In this document: positions 42,844 to 51,217 of the stretch, piece after piece
How positions within the stretch are numbered: position 1 is the first letter of the stretch
Layout: every line of letters begins with the position of its first letter
NCBI RefSeq assembly: GCF_037198285.1
Contig: NZ_CP147243.1
Coordinates: 682,001-746,000, forward strand
DNA length: 64,000 nucleotides
Origin: Haladaptatus sp. DJG-WS-42
Lineage (GTDB): Archaea; Halobacteriota; Halobacteria; Halobacteriales; Halococcaceae
Reading direction: 5' to 3'
Program-made: the position numbers and the translations under genes
Notes under the pieces: generated by a model
The model's input: only the letters and a program-made list of their open reading frames with translations
Told to the model about the DNA's origin: nothing
The model's database searches: none

Positions 42844-43434
42844 CTAGAAGTCCACGGGGCAGCCGTTTATCTCGCCGCCGCGCATGCCTTCTGCAATCCA
42901 GTAGATGGAGAGCAGCAGCGTGACGAACGCGAGCAAGGCGAATTCGAGGCCGTCGAGCGGGAGGAAGGTGAGCGAGACAGAGATACCGAACAGCGAGAGA
43001 ATGCCGACGATTAGGACAGACCCGCACGCCGCACAGCCCGCGCCGAGCGTCCCAAGGATGAGCCCCGCGACGCCGGAGCTCCCTTGGCGCACCGAGAGGT
43101 CGTGTTCGCGCAGGTGGTAGGTGACCATCGCGATGTCGACGCCAAAGAGGAGCGCGATGAGGACGAGAACCGACCCGGTGAGCAGGTCGAACGACTCGCT
43201 CACGAAGGGGTAGAGCCCCGAGAGCAAGGCGAGTTGGTTTGCGAGTGGAAGCGACCCCGAGAACAGCGCGAAGCCGACGAGGTCTGGGTTGAGTGAGAAC
43301 ACAAACAACGTGAGGCCAAAGAACGCACCAACGAGCGTCACGACTGCGTAGAGCGGAATCGTGACGACGAGGCGGGCGGTTCGCGCCATCAGCCGCCAGT
43401 CGCGCCCGCGGGTCGGCAGTCGGACGCGGCTCAT
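42844..43434 (-). CDS. Membrane protein with intramembrane CxxC, DsbA partner candidate
   Basis: 196 residues, five or so membrane helices. Residues about 135-155 hold LGTLGAGCAACGSVLIVGIL, a CAAC pair in or at the edge of a helix, and the C-terminus has one more Cys (INGCPVDF). The ATG (43434) overlaps the stop of the DsbA-like lipoprotein gene (ATGA 43431-43434), so the two are made together. A CxxC in the membrane next to a thioredoxin-fold protein is reminiscent of DsbB, VKOR or CcdA, although the sequence matches none of them clearly. I infer a disulfide-relay role. Confidence 0.7.
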   Translation of the reverse strand: MSRVRLPTRGRDWRLMARTARLVVTIPLYAVVTLVGAFFGLTLFVFSLNPDLVGFALFSGSLPLANQLALLSGLYPFVSESFDLLTGSVLVLIALLFGVDIAMVTYHLREHDLSVRQGSSGVAGLILGTLGAGCAACGSVLIVGILSLFGISVSLTFLPLDGLEFALLAFVTLLLSIYWIAEGMRGGEINGCPVDF

Positions 43435-44102
43435 AGCTGGAGGGCGTTTTCGAACACCCGTACGTCTTGTGCGCCTTGTACCGACGTTTGGAGTTCGCCG
43501 TCGAGGAACAGGTAGAACGTTGGCGTGGCGCTCGCACCGGCGGCTTTGCCGGAGTCGAGGTCGAGTTGCACGGCGTCGTCGTACGCCTTGTCGCGGGCGT
43601 CTTGGGCGACGGCGGCCGCGTCGAGGTCGGTTTCCGCGGCGAGGAACTGCTCGGTCTTCTCGAGGACGTTCGCTTCCGAGAACGACGGCTGGTCTGCGTA
43701 GTAGTGGTCTTTCAGCGACCAGAAGGCGTCCTCGTCGCGGGCGTAGGTGGCTTCGAGCGCCTGGACGGCGGGCTTTCCCCACGGGTAGATGATTGGATAC
43801 ACCCGGAACGCGAACGCGACGTTTCCGGTGTCAATGTGCTTTGCTTTGAGTTCCGGGAGCGTGTTCTGCTCGAACCGGCGGCACGTAGAGCACGATGGGT
43901 CTTCGTAGGCGACGATGAGCGCTTCCTGGTCTGCAGAGCCGAGGACGGGTTGGACGTCTACATTCCCGAGCGCCGGGTGCATTTCACCGCCCCCGTCTCC
44001 ACCGCCGTCTGTCGGCCCTGTATCCCCAGCACTGCCGAGACAGCCCGCGAGCGCCGTGAGCCCGGTGATGGCGGTTCCCGTGAGGAAGCGTCGTCGATTC
44101 AT
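43431..44102 (-). CDS. DsbA-like thioredoxin-fold lipoprotein
   Basis: 223 residues. The signal NRRRFLTGTAITGLTALAGC has a twin-arginine start and a lipobox ending in Cys21, so it is exported folded by Tat and lipid-anchored. The mature protein has a Gly/Asp linker and a DsbA domain with active site YEDPSCSTCRRFEQNTLPEL (Cys71, Cys74) and a cis-Pro candidate in AGASATPTFYLFLDG near residue 190. It oxidises or isomerises disulfides outside the cell, probably in partnership with the coupled membrane protein at 42844. Divergent from the YedK gene; a TATA-like CATAAGC (44129-44123 reversed) lies about 25 bases upstream. Confidence 0.9.
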   Translation of the reverse strand: MNRRRFLTGTAITGLTALAGCLGSAGDTGPTDGGGDGGGEMHPALGNVDVQPVLGSADQEALIVAYEDPSCSTCRRFEQNTLPELKAKHIDTGNVAFAFRVYPIIYPWGKPAVQALEATYARDEDAFWSLKDHYYADQPSFSEANVLEKTEQFLAAETDLDAAAVAQDARDKAYDDAVQLDLDSGKAAGASATPTFYLFLDGELQTSVQGAQDVRVFENALQL

Positions 44103-44206
44103 ACCACCTGTTCGGGCGCGATGCTTATGGTGGTTTTGCGGAATTGCACCAAACTCACACCAAAATTCGGGGAGCGTTTAACCGACTGGAACGCCTCTGT
44201 GCTGTC

Positions 44207-44917
44207 ATGTGTGGGCGATACAGCCTGTTTACACCGCCTGAGGAGGTCGAAGCGCGTTTCGATGCCCGCTTCGAGCGCCGATATCGACCGCGGTACAACG
44301 CCGCGCCGAGCCAAGACCTCCCCGTGATTCAGAACACCGCCCGCGACCAGATTCGAACCCTCCGTTGGGGGCTGATTCCGTCGTGGGCGTCAGAGGCAAA
44401 GGTGGGGAACAACCTCATCAACGCGCGCGCAGAGACCGTCCGCGAGAAACGCAGCTTTGCAGACGCTTACGAGCAGCGTCGCTGTCTCGTCCTCGCAGAC
44501 GGCTTCTACGAGTGGGCGAAGACGGACACCGACAAACAGCCCTACCGCGTCGCCTTCGAAGACGACCGGCCGTTTGCGATGGCGGGGCTGTGGGAGCGCT
44601 GGAAGCCACCGCAGAAACAGACCGGCCTCGGTGATTTTGGCAGTGGGACGCCGGACGGGGCGGTCGAACCGGTTGAAAGCTTTACCATCATCACGACCGA
44701 ACCCAATGATGTGATACGACCGCTCCACAACCGGATGGCTGTCATCCTCGAACCAGAGGCCGAAGCCGCGTGGCTCACCGGCGACGCAGCCGACGTGTCC
44801 GACCTGCTCAAGCCGTACCCGGGCGACGACCTGCGCGCCTACCCCGTCTCGACGGCAGTCAACAACCCCGGCAACGACCGTCCTGAGCTAATTGAGGAGG
44901 TCGATGTCGCCGCATGA
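44207..44917 (+). CDS. SOS response-associated peptidase YedK/HMCES
   Basis: 236 residues. Catalytic Cys2 begins the chain (MCGRYSLFTPPEEVEARFD), NAAPSQDLPVI follows at about 34-44, LRWGLIPSWASE at about 53-64, NARAETVREKRSF at about 72-84, and the glutamate/histidine-bearing FYEWAK and RPLHNRMAVIL later. The family crosslinks covalently to abasic sites in single-stranded DNA, shielding them. The ATG at 44207 is fixed by the need for Cys2. TATA (CGTTTAACC, 44175-44183) is about 28 bases upstream. It overlaps the next gene by four bases. Confidence 0.95.
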   Translation: MCGRYSLFTPPEEVEARFDARFERRYRPRYNAAPSQDLPVIQNTARDQIRTLRWGLIPSWASEAKVGNNLINARAETVREKRSFADAYEQRRCLVLADGFYEWAKTDTDKQPYRVAFEDDRPFAMAGLWERWKPPQKQTGLGDFGSGTPDGAVEPVESFTIITTEPNDVIRPLHNRMAVILEPEAEAAWLTGDAADVSDLLKPYPGDDLRAYPVSTAVNNPGNDRPELIEEVDVAA

Positions 44918-45360
44918 CGGGTGACCACATCGAGTACACCTACACCCACGGGATGACTGAGGAGGATGTTCAGGAGATTCTCAAAGAGACCAACACGGGT
45001 GTCCTCGGCCTCTCGCGTGACGGCAGTGCCTACGCGATTCCGGTGGCGTTTCACTACGACGGCGAGCGCTTTATCATCCGGCTTGGTCGCCACGCCGACA
45101 GCGAGAAGATGTCGTTCATCGAGACGACGGCGTCTGCGTGTCTCACCTGTTACGACTACGAACCGCCGGACACTTCGTGGAGCATCATCGCCCGCGGGCC
45201 GCTCCGCGAATTAGACGCAGCCGAACACGAGGCCTACCCGGACGCGGACATAAACGAGGCGTTCATCCCGCTCAGAATTTTCGGAGAAGCCCCTGAGGAA
45301 CTGGAGCCTGCGCTGTTCGAACTATCAGTGATGGAGTTGACCGGGCGACGAACTGGCTAA
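44914..45360 (+). CDS. Pyridoxamine 5'-phosphate oxidase-fold flavin protein
   Basis: 148 residues, split-barrel FMN-binding fold. Segments: EDVQEILKETNTGVLGLSRD (about residues 13-32), AYAIPVAFHYDGERFIIRLG (about 34-53), HADSEKMSFIETTASACLTC and SWSIIARGPLRELDAAEHE. Similar haloarchaeal proteins bind FMN or F420; substrate unknown. ATGA overlap with the YedK gene (44914-44917) suggests common expression. The stop is one base from the carbonic-anhydrase-like gene on the other strand. Confidence 0.88.
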   Translation: MTGDHIEYTYTHGMTEEDVQEILKETNTGVLGLSRDGSAYAIPVAFHYDGERFIIRLGRHADSEKMSFIETTASACLTCYDYEPPDTSWSIIARGPLRELDAAEHEAYPDADINEAFIPLRIFGEAPEELEPALFELSVMELTGRRTG

Positions 45361-45361
45361 G

Positions 45362-45880
45362 TCAGTCGAACAGGTCGGTGTAGCGCTCTGCGAGGTTCGT
45401 GTACTCGCCCGACGAGTAGTCGGTGAAGATGGTCTCCGGGTCGATGGTGGTCTCAGACAGCGGCGTCACAATGGCGGGCACGCCGCGAGCAAACGACTCT
45501 GGTGGGATGTGGTACTCCTCTGGAACAACGGAACCGGAGGCGACAATTGTCTTCTCGCCGACGACGACGCCTGCGTTCAACACGGCGTTGAAGCCGACGA
45601 GTGCGCCGTCTTCGACGGTGGCTTCGTTGATGACCGCCCCGTGGCCGACCATGACGCGGGTGCCGATGTTCGACGCGTGAACCACGGCGTTGTCGCCGAC
45701 GTGTGATTCCGTGCCGACTCTGACCGGGCCGATGTCGCCACGGAGGACGACACCGGGCCAGACGCTCGCGTCAGCTTCCACCGTCACATCACCGATGAGC
45801 GTCGATTCCCGGCTGACGTGGGCGTGTTCGTGAACGTTCGGGCGCATTCCCTCGAATTCGTAATGACGTCGGTCACCCAT
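45362..45880 (-). CDS. Gamma-carbonic anhydrase-like hexapeptide-repeat protein
   Basis: 172 residues, left-handed beta-helix. Hexapeptide turns run from STLIGDVTVEADASVWPGVV to NAVLNAGVVVGEKTIVASGS. Metal-type histidines occur at VGDNAVVHASNIG and VMVGHGAVINE, as in the YrdA/PaaY/gamma-CA group. Carbonic anhydrase activity is possible but many members show none. I chose the ATG at 45880 (MGDRRHYEFEGMRPNV). Convergent with the PNPOx gene, divergent from the FAH-fold gene. Confidence 0.88.
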   Translation of the reverse strand: MGDRRHYEFEGMRPNVHEHAHVSRESTLIGDVTVEADASVWPGVVLRGDIGPVRVGTESHVGDNAVVHASNIGTRVMVGHGAVINEATVEDGALVGFNAVLNAGVVVGEKTIVASGSVVPEEYHIPPESFARGVPAIVTPLSETTIDPETIFTDYSSGEYTNLAERYTDLFD

Positions 45881-45979
45881 GGGAAGATGTACGCGCGCTA
45901 ACGTGATAACACTGCGCACGATGTGGCCAGTTAGGCCGCAAGCATAACACGTAAACGAGCGCTCCGAGATTTCTCGCGC

Positions 45980-46696
45980 ATGCACCTAGCCCGCGTTCGC
46001 ACGCCCGACGGCGTGGTTACTGGCGAGTACGATGACGGCGTCGTCATGCACAACGAGCGAGCCTACGAGGTCGGCGAAGACGCGACGTTGCTCGCGCCGA
46101 GTGAGCCGTCGACGTTCTATTGCGTCGGGCGCAACTACGCGAAGAAAATCGAGCAGATGTCCTACGAAATCCCGGACGAACCCGACTTCTTCATCAAGCC
46201 CGCCGTCTCGCTGCACCATCCCAACCAGCCGATTCCGTATCCAAGCTTCACGAACGACCTGACGTATGCAGGCGAACTGGCGGCAGTCATCGGTGAGGAG
46301 TGCCACGACATCACCCCAGCAGAGATTCCTGACGTGGTCCACGGCTACACCATCTTGAACGACCTCGACGCGCTCGACCAACCGCGACGGACGGCGCGCA
46401 AAGCGTTCGACGGCTCTGCGCCACTCGGCCCCGTAATTGCGACCGATGTCGACCCCGCGAATCTGGCGATGGAGACGAAAATCAACGGCGAGACCCGCCA
46501 AGAAGACCACACCGAGAACATGCTGTTCGACCCGCTCGACATCGTCGCGTTCCTCTCAGAGCGCTTTACGTTCAAACCCGGCGACGTCATCTCCTTTGGC
46601 AGCCCCGCAAATCCGGGCGGGCTTGAACCCGGCGACGAAATCGAGATCTGGTACGAGGGCATCGGCACGCTCCGGAATACGGTCGAATCGTCCTAG
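45980..46696 (+). CDS. Fumarylacetoacetate hydrolase (FAH) family protein
   Basis: 238 residues, FAH fold. STFYCVGRNYAKKIEQMSYE (about residues 44-63) and FFIKPAVSLHHPNQPIPYP (about 70-88) are the family's N-terminal catalytic region, DLTYAGELAAVIGEECHDI contains the metal-binding ExE, and GDVISFGSPANPGG is at the end. Members hydrolyse or decarboxylate 2-oxo acid metabolites of aromatic breakdown, or oxaloacetate; no aromatic pathway gene is nearby. A TATA-like CGTAAACGA (45950-45958) is 26 bases before the ATG. Confidence 0.9.
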   Translation: MHLARVRTPDGVVTGEYDDGVVMHNERAYEVGEDATLLAPSEPSTFYCVGRNYAKKIEQMSYEIPDEPDFFIKPAVSLHHPNQPIPYPSFTNDLTYAGELAAVIGEECHDITPAEIPDVVHGYTILNDLDALDQPRRTARKAFDGSAPLGPVIATDVDPANLAMETKINGETRQEDHTENMLFDPLDIVAFLSERFTFKPGDVISFGSPANPGGLEPGDEIEIWYEGIGTLRNTVESS

Positions 46697-46737
46697 ATTC
46701 ATTACCGTAGCCATCCAACAGGTATGCAGGGTGGCGT

Positions 46738-47169
46738 ATGTACGAACACATTTTACTGCCGGTAGACGGCCACGAGGGAACCGCGGGAGCGGTCGAACAC
46801 GCGATTGACCTGGCGAAAACGTACGGTGCGAGCCTCCACGTGCTGTTCGCCGTCGAAGTACGCGGACTCGACCTGTTAGAAGAACCGAACCTCGGAAAGT
46901 TCCGCGAAGAGCTAGAAGCAGAAGGAGCGAGCGCGCTCGAAGAAGCGGAAGTGCGGGCAGAAGACGAGGGTGTGACGACCGTCACGACGCTCGTTCACGA
47001 CGACCCGCGCGAGGCGATTTTGAGCTACACGGACGAAAACGACATCGACCTCATCGTGCTCGGACAGGGTCGAGAGGGGCTGTCTCGCTTCTTACTTGGG
47101 AGCGTCACCGACCGCATCGTCCGCGAAGCTTCTGTGCCGGTGCTCGTGGTCGGTGCTGGCGAGGACTAA
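46738..47169 (+). CDS. Universal stress protein family (UspA)
   Basis: 143 residues, canonical UspA. Start YEHILLPVDGHEGTAGAVEH with the D of the first strand, middle TLVHDDPREAILSYTDENDI, and the ATP loop VLGQGREGLSRFLLGSVTDR (about residues 108-127, G-x-x-G-x9-G-S) followed by VPVLVVGAGED. Nucleotide binding is likely. The fourth Usp-bearing gene in the window, beside 9994, 12228 and 40402. It stands alone in its own transcription unit. Confidence 0.93.
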   Translation: MYEHILLPVDGHEGTAGAVEHAIDLAKTYGASLHVLFAVEVRGLDLLEEPNLGKFREELEAEGASALEEAEVRAEDEGVTTVTTLVHDDPREAILSYTDENDIDLIVLGQGREGLSRFLLGSVTDRIVREASVPVLVVGAGED

Positions 47170-47217
47170 GTTCAGACGCTCTGTGAAACACAACACAGGG
47201 TCATCGGTGAGTGCGTT

Positions 47218-47859
47218 TTACCTGTCAGCAGTGATTTCGAGTGTGAACCCCCACGTGAACTGGGGAGACGCATCTTGTGACTCACCAATCTTATATGCAG
47301 TTTCAAATTGGTACGTACCCGGCGGAATACACCCTTCTTCAGTGGGGTCGTCAACGACAATCAAGCGGTTACTCATTGTCTCAGCTGGCTGTAATTCGGT
47401 AAGTGGGAGGCTTTCTGTCGTCCAAACGAGTTGGTCGCTTGATTTTCCACTCGTCCCAATGCATTCGGGAGTGTAATTTGAAGGCGGGCTATCTGGCGCG
47501 GTCAGTGAGTACAAGAGAATTCCTGCAGTTCCGCTTCCCCCACTCGAACCTTTATAGTAGGCAGGTCGAAACCGCCCTGTTGAATCGCCAGTGTTTGTGA
47601 CCGTTGATTTCAGAGTTGCTGTGTGATTGTGGGAGAGAGTCGGTTGTTCGACCACAATCTGTAAATCCACTCCAAAGGCGTCATCGACAGCGTCCACCTG
47701 TGTGACTTCGACACTTCTTTGAAAATCGCTTTCCACTGCTGGTTCGGTATCTGCTGACGAGGGTTGACGTGGGGTGCTGTTTATCCATTGAGTCCCGACA
47801 CACCCGGCGAATGCTGGCATCACCCCACCAAGCCCACGAATAAAATTTCGCCGCCACAT
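47218..47859 (-). CDS. Secreted lipoprotein, unknown (accessory-type composition)
   Basis: 213 residues. The signal RRNFIRGLGGVMPAFAGC has a twin-arginine start and a lipobox with Cys at about residue 20. The mature part is beta-rich: LQIVVEQPTLSHNHTATLK, STVTNTGDSTGRFRPAYYKG, TESLPLTELQPAETMSNRLI and GCIPPGTYQFETAYKIGES, like an immunoglobulin-fold extracellular domain. No family name. The DNA is visibly AT-richer and uses more A/T-ending codons than neighbours, suggesting more recent arrival. Next gene on the same strand ends 114 bases upstream. Confidence 0.7.
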   Translation of the reverse strand: MWRRNFIRGLGGVMPAFAGCVGTQWINSTPRQPSSADTEPAVESDFQRSVEVTQVDAVDDAFGVDLQIVVEQPTLSHNHTATLKSTVTNTGDSTGRFRPAYYKGSSGGSGTAGILLYSLTAPDSPPSNYTPECIGTSGKSSDQLVWTTESLPLTELQPAETMSNRLIVVDDPTEEGCIPPGTYQFETAYKIGESQDASPQFTWGFTLEITADR

Positions 47860-47973
47860 ACACTCTCATTGGGAGTTGCTTGGTAAACTACTATCTATAA
47901 GTCAAACAGCTATTTGCCCTACGCTTCTCGTGGCGTTGGGTTTCAGCATATGACGTTTTCTGACAATCACGCC

Positions 47974-48408
47974 TCAGCGATAGCCCACGTCTTCGTCAAG
48001 TTTGATTCGACTCTTGATGAAATTCCCCGTCCCGCGAGCGATGACGTTTCCATCGCTGTCTCTCACGACTGCATCTGCGATGAACTGACTCCCGCTCTCG
48101 TGGACGACTTCGCCGACGGCTTCCATCCAACCCTCGGTGATGGGCCGTGTGAGATAGAGGTTGAACTGCGAGGTGAGGACGAACACGTCGGAGACGAGCG
48201 AGTTGACGGCGAAGAAGGCCGCGTCGTCTAAGGCTTTGAAGTAGCTCGACCCGTGGACGGCGTTCGCGGCGTGAAACTGGTCTTCTTTGACCGGCATGGT
48301 GAGCGTTGCTTTGCCCTCCTCGATGCTGAGTTCCGGTTCGTAGTACTCGTTGCACGGAGCGTCCGCGTACATTCGTTCGAGTTTGCGAAAATGCTCGGTG
48401 TTCGGCAT
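47974..48408 (-). CDS. PaaI-like hotdog-fold thioesterase
   Basis: 144 residues, single hotdog domain: KATLTMPVKEDQFHAANAVH (about residues 28-47), then GSSYFKALDDAAFFAVNSLV containing the conserved D in the central helix, QFNLYLTRPITEGWMEAVGE and the final strand DGNVIARGTGNFIKSRI. The family hydrolyses acyl-CoA thioesters; substrate not evident. The ATG at 48408 lies about 25 bases from a TATA-like AACTATGTT on the minus strand (48439-48431). Divergent from ychF. Confidence 0.88.
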   Translation of the reverse strand: MPNTEHFRKLERMYADAPCNEYYEPELSIEEGKATLTMPVKEDQFHAANAVHGSSYFKALDDAAFFAVNSLVSDVFVLTSQFNLYLTRPITEGWMEAVGEVVHESGSQFIADAVVRDSDGNVIARGTGNFIKSRIKLDEDVGYR

Positions 48409-48483
48409 AGGAAAACTGAGACTCGTGCCAACATAGTTCACAGGGTTTCGGCAGAAGACGGCGCTGTGACAGCCCTGCGCACG

Positions 48484-48511
48484 GCGTTTTCGGAACAAAA
48501 CGCTTTACCTA
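48484..48511 (+). promoter_or_regulatory. ychF promoter with overlapping inverted repeat
   Basis: GCGTTTT-CGGAAC-AAAACGC (48484-48503) is a perfect 7-bp inverted repeat whose right end runs into the TATA-like GCTTTACCT (48502-48510), which is about 27 bases before the ychF ATG. The position, covering the TFB-recognition element, would suit an operator; no regulator is known to me for this sequence. Confidence 0.45.
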
Positions 48512-48532
48512 CCGTTGGAGCAAGAAGCGGCA

Positions 48533-49723
48533 ATGAGCTACAAAGTCGGCCTCGTCGGCAAACCCTCTGTCGGCAAGTCGAGTTTCTTCAATGCGGCCAC
48601 GATGAACGACGTCCCAGAGGGGGCCTACCCGTTCACGACTATCGACCCAAGCGTGGGCGAGGCCTACGCCCGCGTCGATTGTGCGGCACCTGACTTCGAA
48701 GAGGAGTGTACCCCGGAGACGGGCTACTGCGACCACGGCATGCGCTTTGTCCCGACCAAACTCGTCGACGTTGCGGGCCTGATTCCTGGCGCACACGAGG
48801 GCAAGGGCCTCGGCAACCAGTTCCTGACCGACCTGAACGAAGCCGACGTGCTCATCCACATCGTTGACTTCTCGGGTAAGACGGACGCCGAAGGCGAACC
48901 AACCGAGGGCCACGACCCCCGCGACGACATCGAGTTCTTAGAAAACGAACTCGACATGTGGTATCTCGAAATCTTAGAGAAGGGTATCGAGCGCTACAAC
49001 GGCAAGTATCAGGCAGAAGAACTCAAAATCGAGGTCGAACTCGCAGAGCAGATGTCGGCGTTCCGCACGAACAAAGACGAACTCAAGCAGATCATCCTCC
49101 GATGTGACCTCGACTTAGACCCCGACGAGTGGGACGAAGACGACCACGCGAAACTCGCTCGCGAGATTCGCAAGGTGACGAAGCCAATCATCATCGCGGC
49201 GAACAAGATGGACACGCCAGAAGCGCAAGCAAACTACGAGGAGATTACGGGAGACCCCGAGTACGAACACCTGACCATCATCCCCGCGAGCGCCCACGCG
49301 GAGAAGGCACTCAAGAAGGCGGACGAACAGGGCGTCGTCTCCTACCGCCCCGGCGAAGCAGATTTCGAGATTCTCGCAGACATTTCCGCAGAACAGGAAC
49401 AGGGCTTAGAGCAGATTCGCGAGTTCATGCAGGCTCACGACGGCACTGGCGTCCAGCAGGCACTCGAAGCCGCGCTGTTCTCTGAACTCGGTGTGAAGGC
49501 TATCTTCCCCGGCACGGCGAACGGCAACTGGGACGAGAAGGGCAAGTTCCGCGACTGCTTCCTGCTCCCCGAGTACGCCACCGCAGAGGACTTCGCCTAC
49601 CATCTTCACACCGACATCGGCGACGGCTTCCTCCACGCCATCGACTGCCGGTCGAAGCGACAGGTCGGCGCAGACCGTGAGCTGTCCCACCGCGACGTCA
49701 TCGAGATTATCTCGACGAACTGA
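48533..49723 (+). CDS. ychF: YchF/Obg-like P-loop NTPase with TGS domain
   Basis: 396 residues, archaeal member of the YchF group. G1 is VGLVGKPSVGKSSFFNAATM (residues 5-24), G3 is LVDVAGLIPGAHEGKGLGNQ, and the G4 position reads ANKMDTPEAQ. An alpha-helical insertion lies between, and a TGS domain closes the protein (FRDCFLLPEYATAEDFAYHL). YchF proteins hydrolyse ATP as well as GTP and associate with ribosomes. The ATG at 48533 precedes the conserved MSYKVGLVG; an in-frame codon at 48515 is upstream of the expected start. Confidence 0.95.
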   Translation: MSYKVGLVGKPSVGKSSFFNAATMNDVPEGAYPFTTIDPSVGEAYARVDCAAPDFEEECTPETGYCDHGMRFVPTKLVDVAGLIPGAHEGKGLGNQFLTDLNEADVLIHIVDFSGKTDAEGEPTEGHDPRDDIEFLENELDMWYLEILEKGIERYNGKYQAEELKIEVELAEQMSAFRTNKDELKQIILRCDLDLDPDEWDEDDHAKLAREIRKVTKPIIIAANKMDTPEAQANYEEITGDPEYEHLTIIPASAHAEKALKKADEQGVVSYRPGEADFEILADISAEQEQGLEQIREFMQAHDGTGVQQALEAALFSELGVKAIFPGTANGNWDEKGKFRDCFLLPEYATAEDFAYHLHTDIGDGFLHAIDCRSKRQVGADRELSHRDVIEIISTN

Positions 49724-49765
49724 CGCACAGAATACACTTATCATCGTTCCCCGCCGAACACCGGT

Positions 49766-51178
49766 ATGAACGGGTATGGGCGGGGATTTTCGACGCTCAC
49801 AGAGGAGCGAACCGCTGAATCGCTGCTCATCGTCGGTGCGATTCCCGACTGGCTGAGGGGGACGCTCATTCGAAACGGCCCGGGCCACTTCGAACTCGGT
49901 GAGGGTCGCGTCACCCACTGGTTCGACGGGTTGGCGATGCTCCGGAAGTTTTCCTTTGCGGACGGCGACGTCACGTACTCGAACCACTTTCTCCGCACCG
50001 AGACGTACAAAGCGCGAAAGCAGGGGAACCTCGGGCCGGGCGAGTTTGCGACCGCACCTGCGACCGGATTTTTGGCGAAACTCAAGTCGATTGTCGTCCC
50101 GGAGACGACGGATAACGCCAACGTCACGATTGGGCGCGTTGGCGGGCACATGGTCGCGCTTACCGAAGTCCCGCGCGTCGTCGCGTTCAACCCAGCGACC
50201 TTAGAAACCCACGGTGAGGTCAGCTTTGACGACGACTTGACTGGCCACGTCATGACGGCGCACGTCCACCACGACGACGAGCGCAACGAGACGGTTGGCC
50301 TGCTCACGAAGTTTGGCAAACCGAGTACGTACACCATTTATCGGCTGCCGGATGGAAGTCTCCGCCGTGAGGAAGTCGCGTCGCTCAAGGTATCTCGTCC
50401 GGCGTACATCCACAGCATCGGTCTCACCGACCGGTACGTCATCCTCGTAGAAGCGCCGTTTACGGTGAACCCGCTCAGCTTCCTGAAGCTCGGCAACGAT
50501 GGCTTCATCGAACACTTCACGTGGGATGGCACAGCCGACACACGCTTTATCATCGTCGACCGCGAGCGCGGCCGCGCCGTTGCCACGCCGCAGACGGCGG
50601 CGTTTTTCGCGTTCCACCACGTCAACGCCTTCGAGCGCGACGACTCCATTGTCCTCGACCTCGTGGCCTACCCTAACCCCGACATCATCGACGGCCTCTA
50701 TCTCGACCGCCTCGAACGCGGCGAGTTCAAAGGCCTCGTTGGCGAACTCAGGCGCTACACCCTGCCGACCGACGACACCGGCCAAGTCGAATGTGAGCCA
50801 CTGTCTGAGATTGCGATGGAGTTGCCAACTATCTCGCCAACCGTCCGCAGACAGCCCCATCGCTACGTTTACGGGCAAGGAAGCGTCATCGAGGGCGACG
50901 GGTTTTCGAACTATCTCGTCAAAGCCGACGTTGCGTCGGGGTCTGCGGCGATATGGACAGCACAAGAAACGTTCTGTGGAGAACCCATCTTCGTGCCACG
51001 GCCGGACGCGACGGCCGAAGACGACGGGGTAGTGCTCTCGGTGATTCTCGACACCGCCGGAGAGCAGTCGTTTTTGCTCGTCTTAGACGGCGAGACGTTT
51101 GTCGAACTCGCCAGAGCGCCGCTTCCACACGTCCTGCCCTTTGACTTTCACGGTGAGTTTTTCGACTGCGTCTGGTGA
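49766..51178 (+). CDS. Carotenoid cleavage oxygenase (RPE65/CCD family)
   Basis: 470 residues, seven-bladed beta-propeller with Fe(II). The four iron histidines sit in TAHVHHDDERN (about residue 168), SRPAYIHSIGL (about 215), FFAFHHVNAFE (about 287) and PFDFHGEFFD (about 464, near the C-terminus). The N-terminal PDWLRGTLIRNGPGHFELGE is the family entry strand. It cleaves a double bond of a carotenoid or apocarotenoid. In a window with a bacterioruberin cluster it could make retinal or recycle carotenoids; substrate unknown. 42 bases after ychF; 39 before the next gene. Confidence 0.93.
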   Translation: MNGYGRGFSTLTEERTAESLLIVGAIPDWLRGTLIRNGPGHFELGEGRVTHWFDGLAMLRKFSFADGDVTYSNHFLRTETYKARKQGNLGPGEFATAPATGFLAKLKSIVVPETTDNANVTIGRVGGHMVALTEVPRVVAFNPATLETHGEVSFDDDLTGHVMTAHVHHDDERNETVGLLTKFGKPSTYTIYRLPDGSLRREEVASLKVSRPAYIHSIGLTDRYVILVEAPFTVNPLSFLKLGNDGFIEHFTWDGTADTRFIIVDRERGRAVATPQTAAFFAFHHVNAFERDDSIVLDLVAYPNPDIIDGLYLDRLERGEFKGLVGELRRYTLPTDDTGQVECEPLSEIAMELPTISPTVRRQPHRYVYGQGSVIEGDGFSNYLVKADVASGSAAIWTAQETFCGEPIFVPRPDATAEDDGVVLSVILDTAGEQSFLLVLDGETFVELARAPLPHVLPFDFHGEFFDCVW

Positions 51179-51217
51179 CCGGCGAACAGTTATCATGATA
51201 GGAGCCAAGACAGCCAC

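Noticed and set aside
47914-48231. 105-codon plus-strand frame overlapping the thioesterase gene
   Set aside because: Its second half is the antisense of the hotdog-fold gene, which has clear family similarity.
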